DNA from: Microglena sp. YARC
Taxonomy: Eukaryota > Chlorophyta > Chlorophyceae > Chlamydomonadales > Chlamydomonadaceae
Direction: 5' to 3'
Assembly: GCA_022414725.1 (NCBI GenBank)
Contig: CM039462.1
Span: 41,050,122 to 41,114,121, forward strand
Length of the DNA: 64,000 nt
The translations under genes and the position numbers were made by a program. How positions within the stretch are numbered: the first letter of the stretch is position 1; each line of letters starts with the position of its first letter. Positions 46,740 through 57,100 of this stretch are shown here, piece by piece. The notes under the pieces were generated by a model, which was given only the letters and a program-made list of their open reading frames with translations, made no database searches and had not been told where the DNA came from.

Positions 46740-49700
46740 TATGTGCTGAACTGGACTGGACCGGGCTGCATTATTAGCCTTGGACCTCTCCGTTCGAATA
46801 GTTGTGTTCGAAATTCAAAAAATTGTGTTGTCATCATCTCCTCCAGTTGGCAGTGCTTTCCTTTACATCCTCTCCTAAGTCTCAAAGACAAGGACTGATA
46901 TTTCTACTTGTGGATGTTGAGCAGATAGGAATGGGAGGGACGGATGACAGTGGTTATGGTTGTGTGTGGTAGGTTGGGTTGGGTGGGTTGCGTGAAAGGA
47001 GGGACACTCGGGTGGAGGGTCTAGCGGCTGTGTTGGGGGGGTGTGGGGGGGGGGTCTGGGGGAAGGGGGAGGGGGTCATATTTCTACGTCTGGACATTGA
47101 GCATGTATGAGCAAAGTCATATCATTTAACTGTATGAGAAAATACTATTGCTTGTTCCCCCTCACCGGTGTTCTCCTTAGGTTGCTATGTATGGGGTATT
47201 CTACGGTCAAGCATTATGGAGGTGCCTTAATCGTCAATTAAATGTTTTGCTTTACTAGTTTTTTAATTAAAATGCCCTCTAGGAGCAAGTGATGGCGCTA
47301 TGTCAAGACACTTGTTCATGTTCTTACGTAGACCCTGCCCCTCACCCCCAGGACATGGACATCTCTTTAAACTATCTAATCCATTTAGTATTCTCCCTGG
47401 TTTCCGGGGGTATTGCACGAGGGGACTTTGAATTGGAAGACGGTGAGCAGCCCAGAGAGAATCCAACCCTATCCAACCATATCCAATTCTCTCAAATTCA
47501 AATTGTATCCAGTCCTCTCCAAAGCAAATTCAAATTTCAACCAATCCTCTACAATGCAAATTCAAATTTCATCCAATCCTCTCATATGCAAATTCAAATT
47601 TAATCCAGTCCAATCCTCTCCAATGCAAATTTAATCCAATCCAATCCAATCCAATCCTCACCCCCAGGTACTGCGGAAGGCGAGGCTGGGTCTGGGAAGG
47701 CATCGTCCATTAGTGAGCGGATTTCCGCTATGATGCGAGGGCGAAAATCTGGCGCTGAGCAGATTGAGATTCAGGGGATAGATGATGTCCTCCTCTGGGA
47801 GGCTGCAAACGCAACAGAAGGCTTCTCAGGTGGGTTGCAGGGTACTACTAAGCGCGCGCGACAGCCCGGTGCCGCGCTGCTTTTTTGAGCCCCTGTGCGC
47901 GAAACGCGCAGTTTTTTCAGCCCCCTGTGGGCGCAGCGCGCAGTTTTGCGCTTTTTGCATTTTAAAGCGCTGACCAATTTGACGTCTGTGCGCTTTAAGC
48001 GCTGACCAATTTGGCAAGAAGTAGTACCCTGGTGGGTAGCTGCCAACTAAAGTGTTTGGTTACCCCATGTCTTTTTCTTTTCGGCTTTTTTAGCAGCCTC
48101 TGGGCAGATCCCTGAGCCAGCCACTGTGCTACGTTCAAATGTTTCAGCAGTTCTGGATGGCTGATTGTGTCAGCTTGAAGGTGCAATAAGATGCGTTAGG
48201 TTTGGTGGAATAGGCAGTTAGTGGAGCTGCCTAGAAGCTGCTGCTCGCAGCTGAAAAGAAAATCTATGATGTCTCAGTTCCTGTAGTTTAAACACCTTGA
48301 AATATTAAGCTAACAAAGTATAATGATTATATCCTGCCATTTTTAATGGGTGGGCCTTGATATTTTTTGAACTAGCCACTAAAAGGCTTACATATGTATT
48401 GTTGCATTCTAGTGTAATTCCTTATATAAAAAAAATCATTAACCCAAGCCCAAACCTAAACCCAGGCAACACAACACAATTGACAATTAACCAAGTCAAG
48501 GGGATGTCTGTTGTATGCTTGACTTAGTCAATCATATAACTAACTTAGTACTACAAAAATATCGCCTTGATACATGCCATTGTAGTCCCATTATCAGACA
48601 TAAAAGCAATCGGCCTTACTGAAATTTTGAGGTCTTGGCCCCTCCTGTATCCTGCCAAAGGTTATTAAATTAACCAAGTCAATCGGATGTCTGTTTATAA
48701 TTTTATTAGATTAACAATGTCAAGGGGATGTCTGTTTTTAATTATATTAAATGAAATTTACCATGTCAAGCGGATGTCTGTTGTAAATTAAATTAACCAA
48801 GTCCAGCGAATGTCTGTTTTAAATTAAATTCAAATAACCAAGTCAAGCAAATGTCTGTTTTTAATTAGATTCAATTTACCATGTTGAAGCGGGTGTCCGT
48901 TTTAAATTAAATTAAATTAACCAAGTCAAGCAGATGTCTGTTATATGGTTTCTGACACCTCCAGGCTTCTGGGGAACCGCTAACCAGTAACCAATGAACG
49001 TCTGTCATTTGCATGATATATTGATGCCGTAAATCATGTAAATAATATATTACCCATGTATGATATATATTAACCCAAGGTTGCTCTGAATGCATTGGAT
49101 GGCCATTCATTCATTAGTTAACTCCTTGGCTCGCTGGCTGGCTACTGCACTTTGAATGCAGTCCAAAGCTCAGGTCCATTGAGGTACTCCCCATAGGTTT
49201 TACCTGACAAGCCCCTGGGGACACTTGCAGATTTATGAGATCTGAGGTCTCCATATTCAAGTCCTGTCGTGTTGGCCAAGTCATGATGGCTATCACATTG
49301 ATGGTTGGTTAGGTAACCTTAAATACCTGCCTTAGGGCTGCCCGCCCTATGCAGATGGACGGGACATGGATAGCACAATCAAACACTGCCATACAGGCAA
49401 CCTAACACATCAAGTACTTTATCAGCGTTGCCCTGAGTCAGCTTGAGCCCCATGTACACCACATGAGAGCAGCACGGTTACTCTTGTCGCATCACACTTG
49501 CAATAGCTGATTCTGAACCCCACATGACGCGGCCCTCACAATTCTATTTTTCGCCTTCCACCCCAGGCCGAGAGTTGGCCAAGTTCATGGCGGCTGTCCA
49601 GGCCGCTGTTTACGGAAGCCACGAGGCAGTACTGACCCCCGAGCTCTACAGGTCCGTGCTTGCACGTAAGATGAAGGAGCACGAGGAGCGCAAGGAGTTC

Positions 49701-49751
49701 AAGCTGGGGCATCACGGTACTGGTGATTCGAAGGAATCTCCGTCATCCTAG
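31934..49751 (+). CDS. ATAD3: ATAD3-type mitochondrial AAA+ ATPase, 12 exons
   Basis: I joined exons 31934-32182, 34536-34631, 36016-36264, 38226-38394, 40898-41049, 42800-42877, 43588-43711, 44197-44324, 45846-46029, 46524-46643, 47668-47829 and 49567-49751. All phases agree and the product is about 631 residues, the usual length for plant ATAD3. The N-terminal half is a long charged coiled coil ([30 protein letters not shown]). A hydrophobic segment follows ([19 protein letters not shown]), as expected for the inner-membrane anchor. The AAA+ domain has Walker A GPPGTGKT across exons 7/8, Walker [12 protein letters not shown], sensor ATNRPGDL and the D-R-M-D second-region motif. Known ATAD3 proteins act in the mitochondrial inner membrane in nucleoid and contact-site organisation. 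Wording such as [19 protein letters not shown] is closer to plants than animals. The exon 2 donor is uncertain. Confidence 0.92.
33105..33225. repeat. GTAGGCCCCTATTAGATAT minisatellite
   Basis: About five ~25-30-bp units in ATAD3 intron 1. Confidence 0.8.
33450..33600. repeat. ~65-bp tandem repeat in ATAD3 intron 1
   Basis: Two to three diverged copies of GTGTGGCAATAAAACACACT ... GGGAGTGGGCATGTGCCAGC. Confidence 0.75.
33757..33838 (-). ncRNA. tRNA-like / SINE head in ATAD3 intron 1
   Basis: Minus-strand A box TGGCTGAACGG (33814-33824) and B box GGTTCGAATCC (33775-33785), with an AGGG/CCCT T-stem. A similar but more diverged piece lies at 43075-43140 (GGTTCGAATGG), so this is probably a dispersed tRNA-derived SINE. 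A real tRNA gene is not excluded. Confidence 0.45.
34040..34330 (+). repeat. Three decayed copies of the ATAD3 exon 2 acceptor region
   Basis: Units of ~105-120 bp (TTCAGCAATCAC ... TATTTGCACACAT) repeat upstream of the real acceptor. At the position of ACACAG|GTGTTGGA the copies read ACATAATTATTGGA, so their AG is lost. Confidence 0.7.
34536..34631 (+). CDS. ATAD3: ATAD3 exon 2 (3' end uncertain)
   Basis: Acceptor TTGCACACACAG|GTG, phase 0. It encodes [18 protein letters not shown] and [14 protein letters not shown], matching the coiled-coil part after the INKSPYAKQ junction. The expected donor after AAG is GAGCGC here, not GT, whereas the diverged copy at 35032-35041 has AAG|GTGCGC. The true 3' boundary therefore needs transcript data. 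Confidence 0.7.
34666..35260 (+). repeat. Six copies of ATAD3 exon 2 3' edge
   Basis: About 105-bp units with GAGGCAGAGGCTATGCGACA, GCAGCCATGTTGGCT and CGCCAGCTGTT lie near 34684, 34796, 34893, 34997, 35104 and 35204. The copy near 35032 has an AAG|GTGCGC donor; others have TATGTGTTCC or TATGTGTGCC. Confidence 0.85.
35315..35800 (+). repeat. Three ~175-bp direct repeats in ATAD3 intron 2
   Basis: Copies begin at about 35326, 35497 and 35673 with TTTCCC..ACCCTAGATCCG and include AAAGTTATAAATCCAGGGCT. The last piece resembles the acceptor-like sequence in the preceding exon-edge array. Confidence 0.8.
36016..36264 (+). CDS. ATAD3: ATAD3 exon 3
   Basis: Acceptor TCCTCCCAG|GAG, donor TATGCC|GTGAGT; 83 codons, phase 0 at both ends. 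Coiled coil with [18 protein letters not shown] and [20 protein letters not shown], a strongly conserved ATAD3 segment. Confidence 0.92.
36285..36440 (+). repeat. Decayed copy of ATAD3 exon 3 3' half
   Basis: The last ~150 bases of exon 3 are repeated with stops, but the final CAGCAGATCCAGGCAGAGAG and the donor GCT|GTGAGT are intact. Confidence 0.88.
36440..37490. repeat. GGTGGTGGCGGAAGTGGTGCTAGC minisatellite
   Basis: A ~1-kb array of GGTGGYGGAAGTGGT and GCTAGCGGAATTGGTAGCAT units begins right after the decayed exon 3 donor. The long Gly/Val and His/Pro/Thr frames here are not genes. Confidence 0.88.
37846..38225 (+). repeat. Three 124-bp copies of ATAD3 exon 4 acceptor and 5' edge
   Basis: Exon-edge starts at about 37854, 37978 and 38102 precede the real one at 38226, each exactly 124 bp apart. 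Each copy has CTCTTTCA[AG]G, then the first ~75 exon bases. Copies 1 and 2 have an in-frame TAG (AAGACATAG); copy 3 is open. Confidence 0.93.
38226..38394 (+). CDS. ATAD3: ATAD3 exon 4
   Basis: Acceptor CTCTTTCAG|GCT, donor TTTGG|GTAAGA, ends phase 1. It encodes the end of the coiled coil ([33 protein letters not shown]). Both edges are tandemly copied in the neighbouring introns. Confidence 0.92.
38420..39540 (+). repeat. Eight copies of ATAD3 exon 4 3' edge with donor
   Basis: Edges lie near 38510, 38605, 38735, 38877, 39043, 39187, 39352 and 39515. Each ends in CA[TG]TTGG|GTAA-type donors. The nearest three keep ~65 exon bases; the distal five keep ~45 and carry an upstream CCCCCACCAGGCACC segment instead. 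Confidence 0.9.
39690..39775. repeat. Dispersed repeat shared with 50290-50340
   Basis: CAGCAATATGGCTGCTCG is matched at 50304-50325 (CAAGCAATTTGGCTGCTCG). This is probably the end of a dispersed element. Confidence 0.4.
40130..40760 (+). repeat. Six copies of ATAD3 exon 5 acceptor and 5' edge
   Basis: TCATCTTGGCAG|GGACTGCTG-type copies at about 40160, 40325, 40481, 40541, 40620 and 40699 precede the real edge at 40898. Most keep the AG and TGGCAG context and the first 20-60 exon bases. Confidence 0.9.
40898..41049 (+). CDS. ATAD3: ATAD3 exon 5, membrane segment
   Basis: Acceptor CTTGGCAG|GGAC, donor AAGCTG|GTACGT, phase 1 to 0. It encodes [19 protein letters not shown], then the hydrophobic [20 protein letters not shown] and RWLGTPKL, equivalent to the plant LTALAAGIY transmembrane region. 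Confidence 0.92.
41120..41290 (+). repeat. Two copies of ATAD3 exon 5 3' edge with donor
   Basis: GACCGATGGCTGGGTRCCCC ... AAGCTG|GTRCGTCCTGGGGAG occurs at 41126 and 41233. Both donors are intact. Confidence 0.92.
41370..42590. repeat. ACATTTGACTGTTGCATCCACCA minisatellite
   Basis: A ~1.2-kb array of TTTGACTGTTGCATCCACCA plus CCACCACAAGCA/CCAGCAACA units. The unit resembles intron sequence just before exon 6 (TTTGACTGTTGCATCCCTGG at about 42741). Cys/Trp/Val and His/Pro frames here are not genes. Confidence 0.9.
42590..42700 (+). repeat. One copy of ATAD3 exon 6 acceptor and 5' edge
   Basis: AACTGCTCAACTGCTGCCAT ... CACAG|GTTTGTGAGACTTCTTGATT precedes the true edge by about 168 bp. CGA has become TGA in the copy. 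Confidence 0.9.
42800..42877 (+). CDS. ATAD3: ATAD3 exon 6
   Basis: Acceptor TTACCACAG|GTT, donor GAGGAG|GTAAGG; 26 codons, phase 0. It encodes [15 protein letters not shown], the short linker after the membrane segment (family L-[IV]-R-E-[ST]-S-R). Confidence 0.88.
43370..43465 (+). repeat. One decayed copy of ATAD3 exon 7
   Basis: ATCATCTTGATTGAAGCTCT ... TTCGCCTGGTAGCCT matches the first ~75 bases of exon 7. The acceptor is degraded (TGTATCGTG). Confidence 0.88.
43483..43522. repeat. C run plus (CA)n
   Basis: About 18 C residues are followed by CACACA in intron 6. Confidence 0.9.
43588..43711 (+). CDS. ATAD3: ATAD3 exon 7
   Basis: Acceptor TTCTGTAG|GTC, donor CTACG|GTAAGT, ends phase 1. 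It encodes [18 protein letters not shown] and [11 protein letters not shown], the start of the AAA+ domain just before Walker A. Confidence 0.92.
44060..44410. repeat. Inverted repeat flanking ATAD3 exon 8
   Basis: The CCAACACCAACCCACACCAA ... CACACCAACTTC block (about 44060-44145) is the reverse complement of 44335-44410 (GAAGTTGGTGTGCTTGGAAT, GTTGGTGTTGGTGGGTTT). In the pre-mRNA the arms would pair around exon 8. Confidence 0.8.
44197..44324 (+). CDS. ATAD3: ATAD3 exon 8, Walker A
   Basis: Acceptor CCTTGCAG|GAC, donor CATGAG|GTAGGT, phase 1 to 0. It encodes [20 protein letters not shown] and [17 protein letters not shown]. An ~75-bp inverted repeat lies in the two flanking introns. Confidence 0.94.
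44430..44700 (+). repeat. Two copies of ATAD3 exon 8 3' edge with donor
   Basis: Copies end CTGCATGAG|GTAGGTTG at about 44525 and 44688. The second carries a TAA in place of TAC (CTAGACTAAGCC). Both donors are intact. TATGTATGTCCAG-type repeats follow (44700-44935). Confidence 0.92.
45846..46029 (+). CDS. ATAD3: ATAD3 exon 9, Walker B and sensor 1
   Basis: Acceptor TTTGCAG|CTC; the donor taken here is CCTG|GTGACT, phase 1. It encodes [39 protein letters not shown] and the sensor ATNRP. An alternative donor eight bases downstream (TTG|GTTGGT) is possible because GTGACTTGG occurs at both ends of the intron. Confidence 0.88.
46260..46450 (+). repeat. Decayed copies of ATAD3 exon 10 acceptor and 5' edge
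   Basis: ACTCAG|GTGTCTTGGATGATGCC at about 46365 copies the true edge at 46524, with a TAG in frame near its end. A more decayed copy of the later part lies at 46260-46330. Confidence 0.82.
46524..46643 (+). CDS. ATAD3: ATAD3 exon 10
   Basis: Acceptor GATGCAG|GTG, donor AAGCTG|GTGCGG. It encodes [20 protein letters not shown] and [13 protein letters not shown], containing the conserved Asp-Arg of the second region of homology. Confidence 0.9.
46707..46738. repeat. Long G homopolymer
   Basis: About 30 consecutive G residues in ATAD3 intron 10. Similar runs lie near 23388, 50487, 53112 (C) and 53442 (C). Confidence 0.9.
46920..47660. repeat. ATAD3 intron 10, G-rich then TCCAATCC repeats
   Basis: GGTTGGGT/GGGGGTGT repeats (46960-47080) and a TCCAATCCAATCC / GCAAATTCAAATT array (47460-47660) run up to the exon 11 polypyrimidine tract. 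Confidence 0.75.
47668..47829 (+). CDS. ATAD3: ATAD3 exon 11
   Basis: Acceptor CACCCCCAG|GTA, donor TTCTCAG|GTGGGT. It encodes a Gly/Ser-rich linker and the C-terminal AAA+ lid approach, [22 protein letters not shown] is inserted immediately after the donor. Confidence 0.9.
47838..48030. mobile_element. MITE with 9-bp duplication (Mutator-like), in ATAD3 exon 11 donor
   Basis: The 193-bp element has ends CAGGGTACTACT and AGTAGTACCCT. It is flanked by GGTGGGTTG (47829-47837) and GGTGGGTAG (48031-48039), a 9-bp target duplication with one mismatch. The target is the 5' splice site of exon 11 itself. A related element lies at 55153-55344. The interior is rich in GCGC and AAAGCGCTGACCAATTTG repeats. 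Confidence 0.72.
48075..48262. mobile_element. MITE-like element, CAGCTTCTAGGCAGCTCC family
   Basis: It lies in ATAD3 intron 11. The right end is GGAGCTGCCTAGAAGCTGCT and AGCTGAAAAG; the left end (CTTTTCGGCTTTTTTAGCAG) is diverged. It has no coding capacity. Confidence 0.6.
48470..48950. repeat. AACCAAGTCAAGCGGATGTCTGTT repeat in ATAD3 intron 11
   Basis: About seven ~55-65-bp units (TTAACCAAGTCAAG..GATGTCTGTT plus AAATTAAATT) end just before 48960. Confidence 0.85.
49567..49751 (+). CDS. ATAD3: ATAD3 exon 12 and stop
   Basis: Acceptor CCACCCCAG|GCC, TAG at 49749-49751. It encodes [17 protein letters not shown] (sensor 2 region, G-R-E across the junction) and a charged, Ser-rich tail ending GDSKESPSS. 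Confidence 0.93.
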
Positions 49752-50910
49752 ATCTGCGCCCAGTTCTAGTTCATGAAGGGGACTGAGGGGAAAGCATAGA
49801 TGTGATTTACTCAGAAGAGATATATCATATGTCTCGTAGGTTTTGCACGGGGAACTGACCCGACCCATAATAAGGGATATCAGAATTCGCACAGGGGGCA
49901 TGGGCTGCCGATCGGTTCACGGAGTACCTCCCTACGTGGGCGTACGGCCTGGCCGTTTCAACGGATTTCTGGGAGCCGGGCTCGTGTCATTTGCGTCGAT
50001 TCGGGGATCATGATGAATCATCAGATCACGCTTGGGCATGGTGTAGACTGGGAAGTCTACCGGAATGCCGTGTGTGGTGTACAGGAGAACGGACTTCCTG
50101 ATTATTGGTGAATTCTTGAGCCCCGTTGTAATGGATTCTTAGCGCTAAACGCTTGCAACTTCTGTTCTGTTCCGTGACTCCGTGAGAGAGTATTTCTGAA
50201 TGGACACGAACAATCGATAAGTTCAGTCAACTCCTGGTTTACTCCGTAGTTCCTTCTCTGCGAGCGCATGCGGATCATTAATTTGACCCTGAGACATGGC
50301 TCCAGCAAGCAATTTGGCTGCTCGCCGCCTTAGGCGGTACAATTAATTACAGGTAGAAAAGAGCGGTGTGTGTGGGGGGGGGGGGGCACCGTCCAATTAT
50401 GTAGAGCTCGTGGTCAGAGTCAGGTTCAGGTATTCTTTTTCTATTGAGCCCTGCAGAAAAGTTACTGGCCCCCAAAGTTTTTTTTTGGGGGGGGGGGGGG
50501 GGGTCTACGAAGTTTTTCTCTACCCTACGCTTTTTTGTATCCCTCCCTCCCCGGGCTCCCCCCCCCCCCCCCCTTGTGAGGCCCAAATCTTCTCCAGGCC
50601 TCTACCAATTAGAATTAGGGTGTACTGTGAATTTGTGTTCCTCTCAACGAGCGTTATCCATTTGTGGCCTTACTCGTGGATTTAGGCAAAGTTTGACAAA
50701 TTTGCCAAGCAACCCCCCTTCCCTCTCCAAGACACCCCAGTTTTTAGGGGGGGGCACATTAGGGGCCAAGGGGTCCTGACCCTGAAGCCCCACGAAGCAA
50801 TGTGCGGTAACATTGATGATGCCTTTTACAAAATTGCCGAATGGCGATGAGACCAACACCACTGTGAAGGCCTTAACAATTGCAGAAAATCCACCTCCTG
50901 TGACACCATC
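49752..50910. other. ATAD3 3' flank; no further gene seen
   Basis: Probable 3' UTR, then poly-G and poly-C rich sequence (50370-50390, 50485-50503, 50558-50573). A TGTAA motif occurs at 50125, the poly(A) signal type known from chlorophyte algae, but I cannot place the cleavage site. Confidence 0.4.
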
Positions 50911-51032
50911 AGCTAAGTGGTGGATGAGATAATGGTTGCAATGGCGACGCAAAAGGAAAGAAGTAGTGATGAACTGCGAGGTCTCGCTATGTACTTCGTT
51001 GTGCACGAGTTGGATAGGGCTGGGTGTATGTG

Positions 51033-51036
<4 letters not shown>

Positions 51037-51086
<50 letters not shown>
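51037..51086. repeat. (GA)n microsatellite
   Basis: An uninterrupted GA tract marks the 5' break of the LINE fragment. A longer one lies beyond its tail. Confidence 0.95.
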
Positions 51087-51089
<3 letters not shown>

Positions 51090-51099
51090 ACAGAGAATC

Positions 51100-53106
<2,007 letters not shown>

Positions 53107-53159
53107 CCCTGCCCCCCCCCCCCCCCCCCTCTGCCCTGGGCATAATATGTGGTGGATCT

Positions 53160-54026
53160 CTCCCTCGATAGCTTATATAGGCTGGTGCTTAGTAGGGGAG
53201 CACCCTAGATCCACTCCCATAGTCCCATGTCATTATGAGGGCTAGAAAAGTGCCTAAAAAGCGGCTAAAAAGTACCAACTTATTTGAAAATGTCGGATTT
53301 CCCCCTTGACCCCCCACCCCAAACTTTGGAGGACCAGTACTTTTTTCTACTGAGCAGAAGTAAGAAATAAACCGGATTCTTCATCCTCTCTATGATATCT
53401 ACCAAGTTGGAGGATGGTGTCATTTTGGTAAGAACTTGCCCCCCCCCCCCCCCCCCCCCCTCCTTAGTTAATTAACAACAAACAAAATACATCAAAAATC
53501 GAAGCATCCTTAAAGCTCAAAACTTGATCCTATCTCTTCATTTTCATACCTGAGGATCATTAGATCGGTGTTTAACTTGTGGAGCACCTTGTGAGCTGTG
53601 AACTTGCGACCAGTTGTGGAACAGTTCTGGGCTGCTACTCTGGCTGCTAATGGTGAAGAACGATAAGATCTGAGATGAGTCACGGTATACAGCTGGTTCC
53701 CGTCACGTTGCGTGCATCATATGATCACAATCGAAGTCTGACGCGGACGTCGCTTGAGTAGCAAGCCCACCTCCAATCCCCCACTCGCACTCGTGGGAAT
53801 GTAGCGCCCTGGTAAACGCATCTGTCGCTTTCACAGCCCTAACGGTGTTAGAGACTCAGTATTACCAACCCCGCTATCTTTTGCTATACGAATTTGGGAC
53901 AGCCAAGTTGCTACCTTCTGCTTCAATTAAGCTCGATCTCTTGGAGAATTAGCTCAGATACGCGAGAATTTCCTTTGCGGAATCTATCAGCCCCGAAGTT
54001 CCACCCGATTTCGTTGAACAATCGAC
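53160..54026. other. Region upstream of guanine deaminase; no gene recognised
   Basis: It contains a poly-C run (53440-53460) and otherwise unique sequence. The 5' UTR and promoter of the deaminase gene should lie here. An in-frame TGA at 54015-54017 excludes an earlier start in the same exon. Confidence 0.4.
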
Positions 54027-54137
54027 ATGGGCCTCCCTACTGAGAAAAAGACCCTGGCCTTCAGGGGACAATTCGTGCATACCCCCGCGTACGGCGTTCT
54101 CGACCTGCTTCTTGACAAAATCATGATCGTCAAGGAT
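54027..54137 (+). CDS. GDA: Guanine deaminase exon 1
   Basis: ATG at 54027 is the first after an in-frame TGA at 54015. There are 37 codons; donor AAGGAT|GTAGGT, phase 0. It encodes TLAFRGQFVHTPAYGVL. Confidence 0.85.
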
Positions 54138-57100
54138 GTAGGTGTACCGAGCCAATTATGCTTTTGTGCTTCTATTTCGCCCCCGTGCACCCCCGTGCTC
54201 ATGTGAACGAACGTCACCTCCTAAATTGGCCGACACAGGGTAAGATCGTCAAAATGGCCCCCGGTGCCGAGGAGGAAGCTGTGCTCAAGACTTTCGATCT
54301 GGATGCAAGCTGTGTGAGGTGCGCAAACTCGGCACTCAGTGCATGCGCTTGTCGCCGATCTGTATGCCCCCGTGAGACGTCAGGAATTCGTCACACCTAA
54401 TCTAACACCTTTCTCCCAATCGCGTGCGCAGGCGCCTGGAAGAGGGCCAGTTCTTCCTACCAGGACTGATCGACACCCACGTCCATGCTCCCCAGTATAA
54501 GGTGAATGGGGGGGTCCTTGAAAACAGCCAAGGGGTTGAACAGTCGATTTTTTAGGTGGGGGCAGGGTGGCAGGTTCAAGGTATATGTTGGATATTGTAT
54601 CTCTGACTGGGATGTGGTACACAAGTGGGGCTGGGAGCAGTTGGGCTGGCCAGGTAAGGGGGGCAGGCAGTTGCCAATGTCATAGCTTTTCTTTCAGCTA
54701 CAAGCAGCAGCTTCTAGGCAGCTCCCCTGACTGGCTATTCCGCCAAACCTACCGCACCCTAGTGCACCTTGAAGCTGACACAATCAGCTGTCCAAAACTG
54801 CTGAAACATTTGGGTGTAGCGCAGTGGCTGGCTCAGGGAGCTGCTTAGAAGCTGCTTCATAAGCCGAAGAGAAAAGCATTGGGCACAGTAGGCTGGAAAT
54901 CACAGGGCAGTGTTTTTCTTTTCAGCTAATAGCAGCAGCTTCTAGCCAGCTCCCCTGACTGCCTATTGAGCCAAAGCTAATTCAACCTAGAGTGTTTGGA
55001 AGCTGACAGAATCCGCTGTCCAGAAATGTCAAAATGTTGGGGCTTAGCCCAGTGGCTGGCTCAGGGAGCTGCCTGGAAGCTACTGCTCGTAGCTGAAAAG
55101 AAAAACTATGTCATAGGGAAGGCAATATCATGAAGGCCAGATGGGCGTGATCCAGGGTACTTCCATTGACCAAATTGGCCAGCGCTTTAGCGCACATGAA
55201 AAAAAGAACTGCACTTAGTAGTGTAAAAAGTGCAAAAAATGCTTGCTGCGCCCACAGGGGGTTGCAAAAAACTGTGCAAAATGCGCAGTGGGGCTCAAAA
55301 AGGCAGCGCGCCAGCGCGCAAAAGCACGCGCTTGAAAGTACCCAGGCGTGATCATGGCTGATCTGATGCATGGGTTTGCAGTTAAATTATATGCATAGCA
55401 CAAAATTCGGGCCCCCCATCGTTTAAGATTTGTTGGGGTTCAGGTCACTCGTGCTTTTTTTCCTTTTCTGTTTTAAGGTTGGGTAAGTTCCGTTAGTCTA
55501 TTTGGCTACGCCTGGACTGTACAAATACAGACACATGGGTGATCTGGACGTCAGGCTCTCACACAGATATGGCCGTCACATCATCCCATGCGCTCAAGCC
55601 TTACTGTTTGGGCATGATCTGTCAAGCTATACCATGCCGCTCTACTCGATTTTTATTGTAAAAGATGACTGATGACAGAGGACAAAAGTAACAGATGACA
55701 GATGACAGAGGACAAAAGTAACAGATGACAGATGACAGAGGACAAAAGTAACAGATGACAGATGACAGAGGACAAAAGTAACAGATGACAGATGACAGAG
55801 GACAAAAGTAACAGATGACAGTTGACAGAGGACATAAGTAACAGATAACAGATTACAAAAGCAAAGATGACAAAAGCAACAGATGATAGATGAAAAAAAA
55901 CAGATGACAAAAGCAACAGATGACAAAAGCAACAGATGACATATGAAAAGAGCAACAGATGACAAAAGCAACAGATGATAAATGATAGATGACAAAAGCA
56001 AAGATAACAAAAGCAACAGATGATAGATGACAGATGACAAAAGCAACAGATGACAAAAGCAACAGATGATAACTGATAGATGACAAAAGCAACAGATGAC
56101 AAAAGCAAAGTTGACAAAAGCGGAGATGACAAAAGCAAAGGTGGCAAAAGCAAAGATGACAAAAGCACAGATGACATGTGACAATTGAGTTTGGCGGCAT
56201 GGTATAGCTTGACATGATCCATACATTGAAATCAGTACAGGAATTGTGGAAGACCATGTGTGCAGGCGGTTGCAAGGGTCTCTGTCACAGAGATGCCTAC
56301 ATGTTGTAAGGGTCTCTGTCAAGGGTCTCTGTCACAGAGATGCCTACATGTTGTAAGGGCCTCTTACCCTCAGAGACCCTTACAACATATAGCATCTCTG
56401 TGTCTTGTGTCCGAGTGGATTGTGACCAGTGACCATTAGCTTAGCGGATGTGACTTTATGGAGCGATATTGTAGTGCCGAGTGTAGCTCGTAATACACCT
56501 CTGGCCTGGGCTTTCTTCCAGTGATTTGTTTGTCAAATCTGAAAGTGGGGGTTTTCTAGCTTTATGGTTCTAGGCCTCCACCAGGGTCAGCTTTCTAGTG
56601 TTTTTTGTAGCCTTTTGTAGCCTTTGTAGCCTTTTGTAGCTTTTGGGGGCCATTCGGGGCAGAATAAAAAACTGTATTTCTTGTTTAATAGAGCGATAAT
56701 TTCTCCAAAACGGGGTAAAAACTAGCGATTGCTATATAAAGCGGGGAAAAAAGCCCTACTTTCTTCATATTATGTGATTGCTGTTATCCACACCCAAGCA
56801 GCCAGTTCAGCAGGGAACAAGCTTTATTTTCAGCTACGAGCTACAGCTTCTAGGCAGCTCCCCTGACTTGCTATTCAGCCGAACCTAGCGTTAATTAGTG
56901 CACCTTGAAGCTTATATAACCAGCTGTCCAAAACTGGTTTGGTGTAGCACAGTGGCTGGCTCAGGGAATTGCCTAGAAGCGGTTGCTCGTAGCTGAAAAG
57001 AAAAGCCCTGTCAAGGAACTTACTGGAACCTCCACTGAGCAAGTTTCTTTTGGGGCTGCGCATGGCAGCTTCCAGCCAGCTCCATGAGCCAGCCACTGGT

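Noticed and set aside
55642..56322. 226-codon minus-strand frame rich in Cys/His/Leu/Ser
   Set aside because: It lies wholly in the ACAGATGACAAAAGCA minisatellite and has no domain.
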